NCBI GenBank assembly: GCA_035578155.1
Contig: JAPWDM010000001.1
Location: forward strand, 84,228,150-84,292,149
Direction: 5' to 3'
DNA from: Brachynemurus nebulosus
Lineage: Eukaryota > Arthropoda > Insecta > Neuroptera > Myrmeleontidae
DNA length: 64,000 nucleotides
This document shows, one piece after another, positions 1-15,644 of the stretch. The notes under the pieces were generated by a model. It was not told the DNA's origin, ran no database searches, and saw only the letters and a program-made list of their open reading frames with translations. Position 1 is the stretch's first letter, and each line of letters opens with the position of its first letter. The translations under genes and the position numbers were made by a program.

Positions 1-1156
<1,156 letters not shown>

Positions 1157-1614
1157 TCAAGTTAAATTCAATTAACATTCTTAAAAATACCACAACGAGC
1201 CAGTTGCAATAGATGTTTAAAGCTTCAGTACTATTTTAGGGAAATGCACGCATGTAGCATAAAATTGTTCAGATATGTGTCTGACACGTATTAAGTTAGA
1301 GTTCCGTAGCCAGGCCCTGTTTTTTAAAACATTTCGAGATAAAATGTAGGAAATTTAAGTATATTTATTACAGCTTAGCACAAAAATAGATAAAATATAT
1401 ACAGTAATATTATTTACAAAGTCGGTAAGTCGGTACTCCAGGAATGTAGGTTAACTTTTATTTAGGGGGTTGATAAATAATATATATTATACCGAATTTA
1501 TTTAACACGAAACTGACCTAAGAGATAATTTACACCTAAATTCAACTGTATAGATAAACGAGACCGAACGTTGTCCTATTGAATATAAACGGCGAGTTTT
1601 AAAAAACTACCAAA

Positions 1615-2260
1615 GATTTCAAAAAGCCGACTTCACCATCGCACTGGTCATCGTAAAAGACGCTAAATAGCGAAAATTAACAAAAATTCTAGAATATTCA
1701 AATCGTCAACTAACAAAGATATCTAAAAAATTAGCTACTGAATGAATGAATAAAATGAACTACTGAATTGGTTACTAAAAAAGAAATTAAACTGCACAAT
1801 TTAACAAAAATTCAAGAATAATATTCTATTCATCAACTAGAAAAGATATCGAAAATCGATTGCAATATTTAACTGGCAATTTTATTGAAAAAGAGACCAA
1901 ATATTAATTACATTTTGATAAATGTTCTAAAATAAATATGCTATTCGCCAATTAGTGAAGAAATCGATAAACCAACTTCACTATCGCACTGGTCATCGTA
2001 AAAGACGCCAAATGGCGGAAGCTCAAAAAGTTCTAAAATATTTTATTCGCCAACTAGCAAATATATCAAAACACTGATATTAACTGCTGGTTGCCGAATA
2101 AAATATTCGAGAACTTTTAGAAAATTTTGCTGTTTGACCTCTTTGTCGATGGCCAATCCAATGACGAAGTCGGTTTTTCGTTTTCTTTGTTAACTGACTG
2201 ACGAATAGAATATTCTAGAACATTTGTCAAAATGTGACATTTGGTTTTTTTGTGAAATAT
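1615..2260. repeat. Diverged tandem repeat, about 115 bp unit, with inverted ends
   Basis: About four diverged units begin near 1685, 1808, 1924 and 2028, each with a TTCTA.AATAT block followed by CAACTA. and a GATATC-like block. A phrase with CGCACTGGTCATCGTAAAAG occurs at about 1640 and 1995, and a related phrase appears inverted near 2145-2180, so the block is partly symmetrical. Confidence 0.5.
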
Positions 2261-2640
2261 TTTTTTACGATACTCAATACAATACGATGGGGCACATGGA
2301 AAAAAATTTTAAAAACCTTTCAATACGTGAAAGTATCTAAAAAAAAAGATAATGTTTATTAAGCTAGAGCATGTATATGCAAAATTTCATGTTCATAAGT
2401 TTAAGGATAACCTACGGAAATATTGAAGATGGACGGATAGGCGGACGTAACAAAATTATGAGGGTTTCGAAATTTAGACTACGAGAGCGTAATAAAAATA
2501 GTTTTGTAATGAATAACTTGTTCTTTTACTGTATGTATTCGGTGAATACTGTTTGGTATTTTTGGCGTGAAAAAAATGACCTTGAATCTTGCTTAGCTTA
2601 TTCAATTCTAAAATATTTTTGGGTTCTGGTATAATTCTTA

Positions 2641-2833
<193 letters not shown>

Positions 2834-3742
2834 ATGGAGTAAAAATAAATAATTTTGATGTAATTATGTTGTTTAAATAGACACTCTAACAAAAATTTTA
2901 ATTTTTTATCAGAATTTCGACTTAAACAACATTAAACTTGTTAAATGTTATGCATGTTTCTTCGAAGTAAATACAAAATCTTGAAGAATCAACATATTTT
3001 AGACAACAGTGTTAAACGTGTAAGTTGTTATTTCGAAGATTTTGAATTTTCTACCATGATTATATTAGATCTGTCAACTGCCATTTTGACACGAATACGT
3101 CTTATAAATTAATATACCGCAAAATTAACCAACTACCATAAAATTAGCTATATTTAAATAAAGGCGCAAACAATTATAAAATCTTAAAGTATAAATTATT
3201 TGACAATTACTTTGGAACAATGTTTCTCAAAGTGATGTACGCATACATCTGAGGATATGTTAGATGGATATAGAGGGTTTACAGTTAATTTTATGTAATG
3301 GCGAAAAATTCAATTAGACAATTTATTATTATGCTATAGTTATTTTACCATTACATATTTTCGATTTTAACAACAAGGATAAATTATTGTTTAACTGTTA
3401 AGTAATCTGAAACATAACTGGAAATATCCGCTAATGAAAATATAAAACTACAATTTTTTTTTTATATTAAATTGCTTTAGACATTACTTAAAGTTATCAA
3501 TATGACAAACATAAACAATAATTGCAAATATAAATAGGCTCATAGCTTTGTCCAGGGGGCGACTTGAACTCCCTAGGTACAGGGCTATTCGCGCTGCTCT
3601 CTGCACATATGATTGTCACATGATAAGTCAGACAAATCATAAATCAAAAAATTAACATCAATAATGTAAGTTTTTCCATTACGAAAAAAAAGAAATTATT
3701 CACCAACCACAAAATGACTTGAATACAATTTTTCTTTAAATA

Positions 3743-4084
3743 CAGTAAAACCTCGTTAATTCGATCTAATACAGACCACGTTCGGTCGAATTAGCGAAAA
3801 TTCCGAATTATGTAAAACTTCTAAAATCACGTGTAATTCTGACTTTTACGGACATCGTGTACTTAATTTAGATAAATTTCAAAGCGTAAGTGTATGTAAT
3901 AATTTAAGTGGGTGAATTCAGTAATAAATAAGAAGTAAAGAAAATGAAAAATTTTAATTACCCTATGTTTAATGTTAATAAAAATTGACTATAAAATGTA
4001 TACTACATTACTACATACTAATTTTGTCAGTCCGGATTACAGAAGTTCCAAATTAGTGGAGTCCGAAATAGCGAGGTTTTACTG
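3743..4084. mobile_element. pogo/Tigger-like MITE
   Basis: Begins CAGTAAAACCTCG and ends CGAGGTTTTACTG, flanked by TA on both sides (3741-3742 and 4085-4086). Terminal CAGTAAAACC plus a TA duplication is typical of pogo/Tigger non-autonomous elements. No transposase is present in its 342 bases. Confidence 0.85.
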
Positions 4085-5002
4085 TATTTCTTTTTTCTAA
4101 TGTTGCCTACACAGATTTGACACCCTAGATTTGGGCCTGATGAGTTTAAGCTTAAATCCGCCATTGATTTTACTTATGTTTCCGTTCACTCGATTTAATT
4201 TCTAATTTTATATACACAACGTATTTTTCGGCGATTTTTGCAAACGAGGTATAGAATTTTGGTTTTATTATTAAATAAGAGTTTTAGAGGAAAAAAAATT
4301 TGCGAAATCTAAGCTATACACATACAAATTTTAATATCGTCTTTACTACTCTGTTACACCTATGGAATGAAATATAATTTTTTTTCCCAGTCATCATTTA
4401 TTATTTAAATTTAACAATGTTTTTCTATTTATATATTTGTTGTTAAAAACAAAAAAGAATTCCCGTTTGTTTTAATAACGCATAGGCATAACCTCAAAAT
4501 ATAAAAATTGACGTTTGTCATAAATGGCATGAAATTCTCCATTCTCGACTTAATAAATAACATGCTCTTGATCATGTTATTTATTAACGTCGAATTTTAT
4601 TGATTTTTTCTCGATTTATTAATATTTGTCTTGACATAACACGTTTAACATATTTACTAAACATTATGAAGACTACTAAATACGAGTACATTAAAATCAC
4701 TTCTATTTCACCTTTTACAAAACAAATGTATTTTATGTCTCTACGAATTGGATTATAACGTCCCTTATTTATATTAATAAATAATATATTAATAAGATTT
4801 ATATTAATAAGATTTTGTGACAAGCACACAACTAAGATTACTTAACGGATTTTAATAAATGAGGTGTCTATCAATAGAGGACCACCCCAAGGGTGGCATA
4901 ACGGAGCACGAATTTTGAAATTTTGTTTTATTTTCAAGTTACGGGTCTTCAAAGTTTTAAATTTTTTGTTAGAAAAATTATAGGTTAAGGGTTGGTCCAC
5001 AC

Positions 5003-5160
5003 TATAGTGCCAACCACAGTCCGTTCTCAGGCCAGTCTCGCTCCGGTAAAATCCTATTACATTCACATTTAGGCTTGATTCACATTATCGTGCCAATCAC
5101 AGTCCGTTCTCAGTCCAGTCTCGCTCCGCTAAAATCCTATTACATTCACACTTACGTTCC
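5003..5160. repeat. Tandem duplication, about 84 bp unit, two copies
   Basis: A unit containing CACAGTCCGTTCTCAG and AAAATCCTATTACATTCACA occurs near 5006 and again near 5090 with few changes. Confidence 0.8.
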
Positions 5161-6057
5161 ATAAACGGTACGGTTCGTTCTCGATCCAATGTCATTTTAC
5201 CATGTTCATAGATATTGCCATTCACTATACATTATATACTTATTTATTAATTTTTAGGCTCATTGGTTTTCCATAAAGGCTCATAGCTTTATCCAGGGGG
5301 CGACTTGAACTCCCTGACCAGCCTGAGCGAAGCTAGGGTGGGACGCTAGTTTCAAAGTATTTTACCACTAATTTCCATTATTAAATTTAGTGTCAAAGTT
5401 TATTATTCTTTTGTATAATAAAAATAGAACTTGCTTTGAAAAAAATAAGGAATGCTCTAGTGGTGTGCCAAACTATTATTTTTACGGAACAGTTCTACAA
5501 ACAGTTTCAGAAGAACAGTTTTATGTATACTCATATCTGTTTATTTTGCGAGAACTGTTTGTTCATGATTTCATTTAGTACCTAAGATTATTTTCTTTGA
5601 TATTAACTTTACAAAGATGTAAATACGAAATTAATAATTGTCATGCTGCAAATACAAAATAAATAATGAGCCTCAAATTATAAATATCAGTTATATTTTA
5701 TCCTAAATTTGCATACATAAATTATTTAAAAAATAATTTTTGAAAATAATTATTAATTCCATTTTAACTAAACCACATTACCAATTTAAAAAAAAAAAAA
5801 TATTAGGCATATTTGGGTTATAAACAACTTTTTTAGTCGTTTATTATTGCCAGCTTTTGAAAAAATTTAAAAAAATGTAATTCTTGATAATTATGTTTAT
5901 TTTCATGCTACTAACCATAGATTAGTTTCTTTATTTGTTTCACTAAAATTTGATTAGATTAAACTTGTTTTATTTTTTATACTCATTATAGTATAGTTTA
6001 TTTAGTATAATCTTCCACTGAAATGTTGAATTTGATGTTGAATCTCTTACAATAACA

Positions 6058-6223
6058 ATTGAGGGGCTCAGTGGAAAAGTGGTACAAGTGTATATTGCTG
6101 ATACTGAGTTACTGAATTTAGCATATTATGGAATGATAATATCATTCCATAATATGCTAAATTCAATAACTCAGTATCAGCAATATACACTTTTACCACT
6201 TTTCCACTGAGCCCCTCAATTAT
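6058..6223. repeat. Near-perfect palindrome (hairpin MITE)
   Basis: Arms of about 80 bases (around 6058-6138 and 6143-6223) are reverse complements almost throughout, starting AATTGAGGGGCTCAGTGG and ending with its complement. The loop is only a few bases. The apparent ORF across it is an artefact of the palindrome. Confidence 0.9.
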
Positions 6224-6360
6224 TAATATATTTAAATCAAACAATATAACTTGATTCGTCATATCCGTTAAAATTTAAAATAAATCAACCAACAAAATTT
6301 ATTTCAACATACTAAAGGTAGTGGGGACATCTATAATATTAAGGCGATGGCGTGAGGAAC

Positions 6361-9300
6361 TGCACCAGTTCCTCAATTTACGCGAATATCCGTTCCACAG
6401 GGATTCAGTTTACGCGGATAAAAAACCGAGTAAATTGAATCCGTCATTATAAAAGGAAAAATACTGGAAATAAAAACTACTAAAAATTTTAGAGAATTTT
6501 ATAATACAAATTATAACGAATATGTAGAAATTTACATGTTAAAATTTTAAAAATATCGTTATTTTCGATATCGATAATTTCTGATAACTAAAAGTAGGTT
6601 TTGATAGTTCCAATATGTTCGGAACACCCACAATTTTCTTCGCTTAAGCCTTAAAAAATGTCGCTATTTTTGAGCTACGACACACCGTTTACGAGATATT
6701 TATGATCAAATTTTTCAATAACGTAAAGTGTCATTTATAAACAAACATAATAAAAATCAGATACACTTTATGATAGAGCGAATTCAGAAACACTTCAAAA
6801 ATTTAACATATCGCTGTAGATAATTTTTTCAAATCATTTGAGTTGTTGAAATTTTCTTGTACGAAAATCGAGTTCTATGGAGACCGCATTATAGGAGACC
6901 TGGGTAGCGATTCTTGAAAAGTGAAGTGAAGTGAAATGAAATGGAATGGAATGAAATAGCTGAGGACAGAACCGAACGAAATATATTTTTGTAAGTTGGT
7001 ACGTATACATTATTGTGATCATGGGTACTCTGTCGACGAAATTGATTACTAAGACAGAGGAGGTATTACACATTTTGTGGAATTTAAAAAAAAAAATTAC
7101 AAACATTTATCATTTTATTATGCCATTTTTCGTCCATTCCGTTTGCGTTCGTTGTGATTTTTGAGTAGCTAGCTATGTTTTATATTAACTGTTTCAATTT
7201 TTACTTTCTTTTTCTTGTATTTTAATTATTTTTTTTATCGTTTATTAATTTTTTTTTAATTTAAATTAAATGAATAATTTTCAAATCTATTTTTAAAACT
7301 TTTAAATATAACAAATTATTCAAAAACTTGAAGGGAGTAGAATAAAAGAAAAAAGTTTATTTAAGCGTTTATTTTTTAAAAATTATTTACAACTATATTT
7401 CGTATAGCAATTGCTGTTTCTTCCCGATTTGCTTCATTCACTTCTTCATTATCATTTTCCATATGATGATTTATTTCCATAATTCATTTTCCAAATTTAT
7501 GTAAATTTTTTTTTTAAATTCCAAATTTGAAAATAATCAGAAATGGCAACTGTGTATCATAAGCTCTGAGTACTGAATAGTCTAAATCATTGATATAGAA
7601 GAATATGGATGGAGACCATTTCTTAAGAGAGAGACAAGATATAATATAATATGATATGTTAGAATGAATACGTATATTCCTTTGAATGTACCACAAAAAA
7701 TAAAAACAAAAGAGTAAATATACACGATAACACGTGCAAATAAGCACTAAACATCCAGTCCTACAAAAAATTAAATTTAAAAAAATATTAGATAACGCAA
7801 TACATCGTAAATATAATATTTGGGTAAGTAAATATTGTATTTATCAATAAATGCAACCATTTCTAGCGAAAATTTGTTAATTTTTCTAAATTTTTCATTT
7901 AAAAAAACAGGTTTATAATAAGCGTAAAAATACCAATTTTGACATTACACAAAGTAAAGGAAAGATCGAAAAAGGAATCATTCTACATAAATAAGGAATT
8001 CGTTTTTTAGTTAAAATATGTGATAATAACGACAAAAATTTTAAAAATATTGTAAAAAATAAAATTATGTAAAAATCAAAATATAGGTTAGTTGGACCCT
8101 TCATTTCAGTAGCGTCTTATATGTAAAATTAATGAGCATATAAAAATTTAACTTCAAGATTATGTATTTTGTTTGTATTTATTTATTTATTAATAAAATG
8201 ATAATTTAATAAACATATAGTTTTATTTATGTTTGTGTCTACTTTTATCAAAAAGATATGTCTTATTAGTGATGGAAAATTATAAACCAAAACGTAATCT
8301 TTTTAAAGAAATAGTTATAAATTGTAAATAATCGATTAATTTGAGCAATTTTTGTTTTGAGTTTATAGTAATTTATAATATTCTTTAAGCAGCGTTAAAA
8401 AATGCAATAATTTAGTAGACAAGTAAGAATTCGAAAAATTAATTGATAAAATAGTCGAACAGCATTCTTAAGGAGTTGATTATTGAATTAAATAGAAAAG
8501 ATATTAAAAATAATTAATTAATTTTTTTGTTTTTATATAAAAATCACAATTATAATAAAAATATACTAAATATATTGTTTTAAAAGCAATGGCAATGTTT
8601 TAATTAAATTAACACCGCTACTGTTTGTTGACAAAATGACGTCATTCATAATACGCACGTTTAATATTCATAATATGTTGATCAGTATTTTGGCAAATGC
8701 TCCTTCCTTTACAATATTATATACCTCTCCTTCTTCCATGAGTCTAAATAGATAGAGGGAGTACAGGTACATATTCAATGTATATGAAAATGAAGCCAAA
8801 AAAGGGTTAGTGTTGACCAACATGGCGGTTAAATAACAGGATTCCCACAGAAATTTAATTTTCAATTTCCCTGACTTTCCATGACATATTTCCAAAACTT
8901 TCCCTGACTATCGACATATATAAAGTCATGACTTTCCTTCGGATAAATGTATGAATAATGATATGTAGAAAGAAAAATACTTTATTATTATTTTTTAATA
9001 TGGTCTCCACCACCCCTATAGCTGTCTTTACACCCCATTTTTATTATCCCTTTTTAGACATTTTTTTATTCCTTTTTATTAATACAAAAACATGAACTAA
9101 ACCATAAAAGAAAAGTCTAAGTATATGAGTAACTTATATAAATGATGAAATAAGGAATATTATTCCTTACGTTATTATAACGTAAAACTTAACTTACATA
9201 TGACTTAAATATAAAAGTCATATGTACTTCTTTTCAAGTAAGCGTTTCTTATAATATAGTTTTACAAGAGTTTCCCTGACTTATCTTGATTTTGACCAAT

Positions 9301-9998
9301 TTTCCATGACTTTCGGCCTATTTTCACTAGCTTCTCTGACTTTCCATGATTGTGAATCAATTTCCCTGACTTTCCAGGTCTGTGGGAACCCTGAATAAGG
9401 TTGAATTGAAACTGTTTCTACATTTACTGATGTTATATTTGTATTGTTAGAATATTTATTAATAAATAGTTCTAAATTACAACATATACAAATTAAAAAA
9501 ATATTTATTACCATCCACACTTTGTAGGTTATAAAAGGTGTTAATTAATATGGCGATTTGCTTCAAAAAAGATAATCTGTACTTCATCTATTGTATGGTA
9601 CATACATATTCATTCTAATGTCAATGACCATAAAATATAATACCTCCTCTGTATTAATAATCAATTTCGTCGACAGAGAACCCATGATCACAATAATGTA
9701 TACGTACCAACTTACAAAAATATATTTCGTTCGATTCCGTTCTCAGCTATTTCGTTCCATTTCATTTCACTTCACTTCACTTTTCAAGAATCGCTACCCT
9801 GTCGCAATTTCATACCGTACTATATGGAATTCGTGTTATAAGGATACTTCACTTGACTGTATACATATGTGACCGCGTAAAATAAGATCGCGGAAATCAA
9901 ATGCACGTATAAAAAATTCCGCGTAAATTGAGTTTATTTTGCCGCGTAATACGAATACTCGCATAAGAAAAGTCCGCATAAATTGAGGGATCGGTGTA
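6361..9998. repeat. Symmetric composite with outer and inner inverted repeats
   Basis: Outer ends are imperfect inverted repeats: TGCACCAGTTCCTCAATTTA at 6361 and the complement of TACACCGATCCCTCAATTTA ending at 9998, both followed inward by ACGCG-containing sequence. Inner arms of about 163 bases, 6903-7066 and 9638-9799, are also inverted, with shared blocks GGTAGCGATTCTTGAAAAG and TTGGTACGTATACATTATTG. This looks like one element with long inverted subterminal blocks, later hit by the insertion at 8837-9393. Confidence 0.6.
8837..9393. mobile_element. Non-autonomous TIR element with CCCTGACTTTCC arrays, copy 1
   Basis: Ends CAGGATTCCCACAGA and TCTGTGGGAACCCTG, flanked by AATAA on both sides (8832-8836 and 9394-9398), a 5 bp duplication. 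Both ends are filled with repeats of a CCCTGACTTTCCATGAC phrase. Same family as 39969-40814 and 53932-54264. Confidence 0.75.
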
Positions 9999-10573
9999 CT
10001 TAAAGAAGAGAGAATACGTATACGTAACAACACATCGCAGAACAGTTCAGTGTTCAGATATATGAATAACAGGCTAAGCCTTCAAACTGTTCATTTATGG
10101 AACTGTTCCAACGAAAGAACAATTCTAAAAAAACAGTTCTATTATTTTTGGCACATCACTACAATGCTCATTATTATTTAGTATTTCTTCACCACCGCTG
10201 AGTTATGTGAAATTATCCATTTAATGATAAAGACTTTTCTTAAACAAATTCCGATTTTACCTCAATAATCTATTTTAAATTAATTAATAATAAGAGAAAT
10301 ATATTCTACTGCAACTTAACCTTTAAGTACCAATGTGTCATTTTAGTAACATAACTAACGATGTGTGATTTATTTAATAACATGTATAGAGCTTAAAATT
10401 AATATTAAAAAATGTACATGTATATCAAATTTTTTTATAACCCACCGGAAAACATCGAAGTCATCAAGTAACTTCATAAACTCGTCTATATAAATTTTAA
10501 AACCCAACACTATCAAAAAGATTCTAAGATTATGTAGTACATATTTCATACTTGTGCTGAAAGAGCGTATCAA

Positions 10574-10915
10574 TTCGTCGAAAGGATAAGTCACTGACTC
10601 TACAATTATGATTTCTAATTACAACAGAAAATATACTTACAGTATAAGTAAAATCATGGGATATTTTACCCACAAATTCCTTTATTAAAAATAAGTCAAT
10701 TACTTCGATAAAATTTCGGGAAAAGAGTTTTATCTTTATAGCCATGAATAGATCGAGCCCCAATGCTCTAAGTAATTACCCAAATGTTTATTGAAGCAAG
10801 TGAAGAATCTGTGAGTAAAATATAATCCATGATTTTACGAACACTATAATTTTCTGTCGTAATTAGAAATCATAATTTATTGTAGAATCGGTGAATCATC
10901 CTTTCGACCAGTTTT
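10574..10915. repeat. Foldback repeat with 110 bp arms
   Basis: Arms 10574-10684 and 10803-10915 are inverted copies (shared CGAAAGGAT, TATGATTTCTAATTAC, GTAAAATCATGG), separated by about 118 bases. Confidence 0.75.
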
Positions 10916-13900
10916 GTGAGGCGGTGAATTTCGCTACCTTTCTGTCTCAATCTCGTATGTGGCTTTTTGGTTGTTTTGAGTTAGAAAGTCATACATGTAC
11001 AAATTGACTACCCCATATGATGCACTAACAAGGGAAGTATCAAACATGGGAATCACGGATTTGGTAAAAATTAATATTTCTCAAGGAAAATTTTTTGAAA
11101 ATTTTTTAAGAAATTTTTTTTTTTTTTTTTTTTTTTTTATAAATTTAAATACTGTTATTGATAAAAATGTGAAAAAACCTGAGAAAATTTTCTTTTTTAA
11201 TTTTGTTGAAGATTATGAAAGTTTAAGACCAAAAAACCGAATGAAACAAAAAAACGGCTGGTTGGATTAAATTGAAACTTGGTGAGGTTTTTGTGGGTAT
11301 ATTGAACTGTAAAAGGCACACTTAACATTAATGGGTTCTTCGAAATTTTTAATTCAGCGCTTGATTTTCCAAAAAGCCATCAAAAGCTCTTTTTTTCTTG
11401 ATTTTTCAAATTCATGTATAGTATGTAAAAAAATTTTTTTCAAAAAAAAAACAATGGCTAATCCTTGTAGAGAATTTATTCGAGTTTTTAATACACACCT
11501 TCAATTTTCTGTGTGATCATTGGTTGCTGAGATATCGATGGTCAAGAACGAAATGATCCTTTTCCATTCAAAGTCCGATATCTCAGCGAGAAGTGGTCGT
11601 ATAAAGGTCTAACAAAAAGCAAATTAAAGCTGAATGAAGAAGTTATCCGGTCCATATGGTGGTTAAGTCAGAAAATTTTTTTACAAGTCCGTGGACCGAA
11701 AAAAGAAACCGAAAAAAATTCGAAAATTTTTTTTTCAGTGTATTTATTAGGATTGAGCGATACACGTTGCTTTGAAAATGTTTTTATCGCAAGGCTTCAA
11801 AACTAGAAAGACAAAGATACAGCCATTCGAAAAATCGCAAAAAATTTGGAATATTTTTTTATCCTTTAATTTTTTCCGTTAGTGTATTTTTTGTACATGT
11901 TGTACATTATATGTAACAGTAATTTTATCGTAAATTTTAAATTACTGAATTTTTTTTACATAAAATTAAAGCGATTTTTATTATAAAATATTTATACTAT
12001 TTTTAGACATTTTTCATTTTATCCTTATTTAAAATAATAGGGACCGATCCTGAACTATAGACGGCAGCACTGACACCGATAGTGGCGCCTTTATGTGTCT
12101 AAAAATGAAAAATATAAATGGTGAATGAGAAACGAGGGAAATTGAAGTGAGTGTTACTATGGTGTTACTTGATTTGAATTTTTTTTTTTTTGCTTGTCAA
12201 TTAATAAAAATTTAAAGAAATTGAAGCCCCTTGTTTAGAAAAATGCAATATATCGCCAAATTAAACGTAGGTACATACTCTAATGGAAAATACGGAATTT
12301 TTGTTATATTTTAATAAAATTAAAATTTTTCATAGAAAATAGGCAAATCTGTTTAAACTTAAAAATAAACGAAATAATATACGAAACTTAAAAATAAATA
12401 ATTAGAAAATACTATACTATCCGGCGTTGTTGAAAAAAAGTTAATTCTCGGAGTAAATGAATTATTAACTGAAAATCTGGTAACAGCTGATAATGTGGTA
12501 TTAACTGAAGCGTGGTGAAAAATCCAAAAATAAAATGAAATCTTATATTAAACAATAATATGAAATGGAAAAATTTTAATGAACCCAAGCTAGTACCAAA
12601 ATGTTAACTGAAAATTATTTAGGGTTCTTTTTAATAGTTAAAACAAATAAAAGCAATAATCTTGAAGGTTTTTTTATTGTTGTTATTTTAATATGTAAAG
12701 AAATAATTATTTGAAAGTGAAATTTTAAATCTTAACTCTGTCGAATACCTTTTCTATAAAAAACTGGCAGGATGACTTCTTTTAAAACAACTATAATAAA
12801 GGGAAACAAAATTCAAACAAATTCAGTTATCGTTAAATAAAAGAAAAAAAATTTAATTTCTGTAAAGAATTGGTAATTTTTTTTTCTGTATGATTCTTTC
12901 AACATGATGTCCTTACTGAAACAATTTTATAAGTTTCTTCAGTTTTATTTTTTATTATAAAACAGTCACTAGCTTAACCTCGATAACAACCTGATATCAA
13001 ATTTATGAACGCTTCTGGTGAACATCCAACTAAAAATTTGATTGTGTAATCATTTTGTACTCTGTCAATGAGTACATTAATACCTTTTACTTTTAGCGGG
13101 GTTTATGTGTGTATTTCAGTACACTATATGATTCTGCGTGTGTCCAGAAAGTTTTGTTTAAATATTTTAGACCTACAAGTATTTACAGTTGCCTTTGACG
13201 GCCACGCAATCAATCTTCCTGGCAAGATATGTAACGTTGAAATAGTAGCAATAAATTTTTTTTTTATATTTTATATATAATACACTTAAAGCAGAATAAT
13301 ACAAACTGGTTTTTAATTTCTTGAGTATAATGAACAATCTTGTCTTTTTGGAAACTTATTAACTTTTTACTTTCTGTAAGAGCATTTAAAAAATAATTCG
13401 CTACACATTACATGTAATATCTAGGGGCATATTACCTATGGACTGACTGAGTTACAGTCCAGGAAGGTAGAATTGTAGGGGCTGCAAGTATTTCTTCAAT
13501 AAAAAATAATGAAAAGTAAAGACTAATTGTAAATCTGAATGCCCTTTACTCAATTTCTCCTCAAAAATTCTTTAGGATTTGTAAATACCTCCGTAATACT
13601 ACGACTCAAACGCGACTGAATTCTTCAATAGAAAGCAACTTGATGGAAAACAGACTATTCAGAATTGTATCACAGAAAATAAAAGTTCTTAGGAAAGTAA
13701 GAGTTTGGGTCTAAATAAATGCCTATTCTCAAGAAACGTTTTTTATAACTAATATTTTAGAGCAAACATGTGAAGAAATGTCGATGGTGAGGAGTGAGAT
13801 TTAATTTAAACACGCCATTATATTATTATATTTTTTTTCATTTTTTTAGACTTTAGCTCATGAAAACCTGAATAAAAGCTTCGTTTCGGAATTAATAACA

Positions 13901-14492
13901 TATGGATCATAACTTGCATCTTTCATTTTATTTTTTGAGGTAATTTTAATGTTAGCCTCACAGATTGAATTTAAAGTTTTCTTCACGTTAATATTAACTT
14001 GCATTTCTGTACATTTTTATTCTATCTATGTTGCTTAAATTACACATAATTTGGATTGGTAGATTCTTCGAAACATTCTTCTGTATGACAACTACTATTA
14101 TGACTTTATTATTACTGGGATATTATATTATAATGCTATGTTAATTCTCTGATTCTGTTATGGTACAGTTGTTTGTGCGCAGTTTTGCAAATTCTAAATC
14201 TGCACTTTTGCAATACCAACACAATCACATCAGCAAAACGTTTGTACTTACTTTTACTAAGAAAATTGGAACAACTTTTAGTACAACAATATCTTATTAT
14301 GAAGTTCATACTGATATTAATCCTTCTAATAGCATTAATTGATAAAACAATGAGCAAGAGCATTTCAAGCATTTTAAATATTAAAAAAATTTAATTTGAC
14401 ATTTAATAACATTATAGACATGATATCCAAAATATTTAAAAATAGTTATTTATATCTATGTCATGCCCGAAATGCTTCTCTAAATCTGACAC

Positions 14493-15644
14493 CAGGGCCC
14501 TATTTCATAAAAGTACAATTTACAATTTACAGGTATTTTTTTTACAAATATGTAAATATTTAAGTTACAGGTGTTGTATAAAAAATTATTACAAATTTGT
14601 AAGTACCGATCAATTCTACAATTTTACAGACATTTCTTTGACAATTTTACAGGCAATTCAGTTGATGTTTTACAAAGTACAGATTAAAATCTTACATAGC
14701 TTGTAAAATTGTTATTACAATCTTATGTACCTTTTAAGTTCTGTAATTTTTGAACAAGTCTTAATTTTTGACTGTTTTGTGAGCATTCGTTCTTGAAAAC
14801 TATTTCAAATAATAATTTCGTATTTTCTAAATATTTTAAACATATTTCTACTTTGCGCTCTAATTTTTCTTTCATATATAATCATCCTTTGCATTTTCTA
14901 TATTCATATAATGGAGGGAACCTATCCTAATTTTTGATAAAAATGAGTATAGGTACCGCATTTCGCAGAAATATATGCAAATTTGTTTTGCAGTAATTGT
15001 TTCACCGATACGACCGATACGAGTTACCATTCTAAACAGAATTAACTATATTATGGTAAATTTACCAAATCAACTACAACTTAGCTACAGTTTAATGCCC
15101 ATATTTTGCTTATAATCGCTGTGGTGAATTAATTGTTGTCGCTAACCGCACTTTAGTTTACCAAGGCTTAGCTCGGTACAAAAGAACAAATAAGGCGTAT
15201 GGTCAAATTAATTATCTTTTACGTGGGCACAGAAAAGACAGAAAAATTGCCTTTTGTCTCTTGGGGAAAGGTTTGGTCCATCTCTTCGGTCAAACCTTTA
15301 AGAGAAATTGGGAACACAATAAACATCTATAAACCTAAAAAAATGTCCGCTTCAACTATCTTCGATCAAAGACCGGACCCCGCATCTCTGCGGACAAAAT
15401 TCTGCTTGTTAACATTAATATATTCGTTTTCAACATAATTATGAAATTTAAAATATAATATTAACTGGCAAAAAAGGTATTAATTTTATTGATACGTTTC
15501 TATGGATATCATTTACAACTGTAAAAAAGTTAAGAATTTGTAAGAATTATTTATGCAACACCTAAAATTGTAAGTAGTGCATTACAAGCACCTGTAATTG
15601 TAAAATTGTAAAATTGTAACTTGTACTTTTATGAAATAGGCCCC
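14493..15644. mobile_element. TIR element with TTTACA-rich ends
   Basis: The left end GGGCCCTATTTCATAAAAGT and right end ACTTTTATGAAATAGGCCCC are near-perfect inverted repeats. Both ends carry many copies of TTTACA/TTGTAA motifs, which may be transposase-binding repeats. No transposase is recognised. Target duplication is not clear. Confidence 0.7.

Larger units (their letters stand above)
5458..10161. mobile_element. hAT-like element, 4.7 kb, no intact transposase
   Basis: The termini are TAGTGGTGTGCCAAA (left) and TTTGGCACATCACTA (right), an imperfect TIR that continues into GAACAGTTC-type subterminal repeats on both sides. The flanks are GAATGCTC (5450-5457) and CAATGCTC (10162-10169), an 8 bp target duplication with one mismatch, as hAT elements make. 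The interior has no recognisable transposase; it holds a palindrome (6058-6223), a symmetric composite (6361-9998) and a smaller insertion (8837-9393). The TIR class matches the elements at 22462-29299 and 42405-42653. Confidence 0.75.

Noticed and set aside
6068..6262. 64-codon minus-strand frame
   Set aside because: Lies across a palindrome; the peptide is a by-product of the hairpin.
6834..7106. A 90-codon frame resembling one at 9591-9872
   Set aside because: The similarity comes from the inverted DNA repeat pair 6903-7066/9638-9799. The frames start and stop at unrelated points and show no codon conservation.
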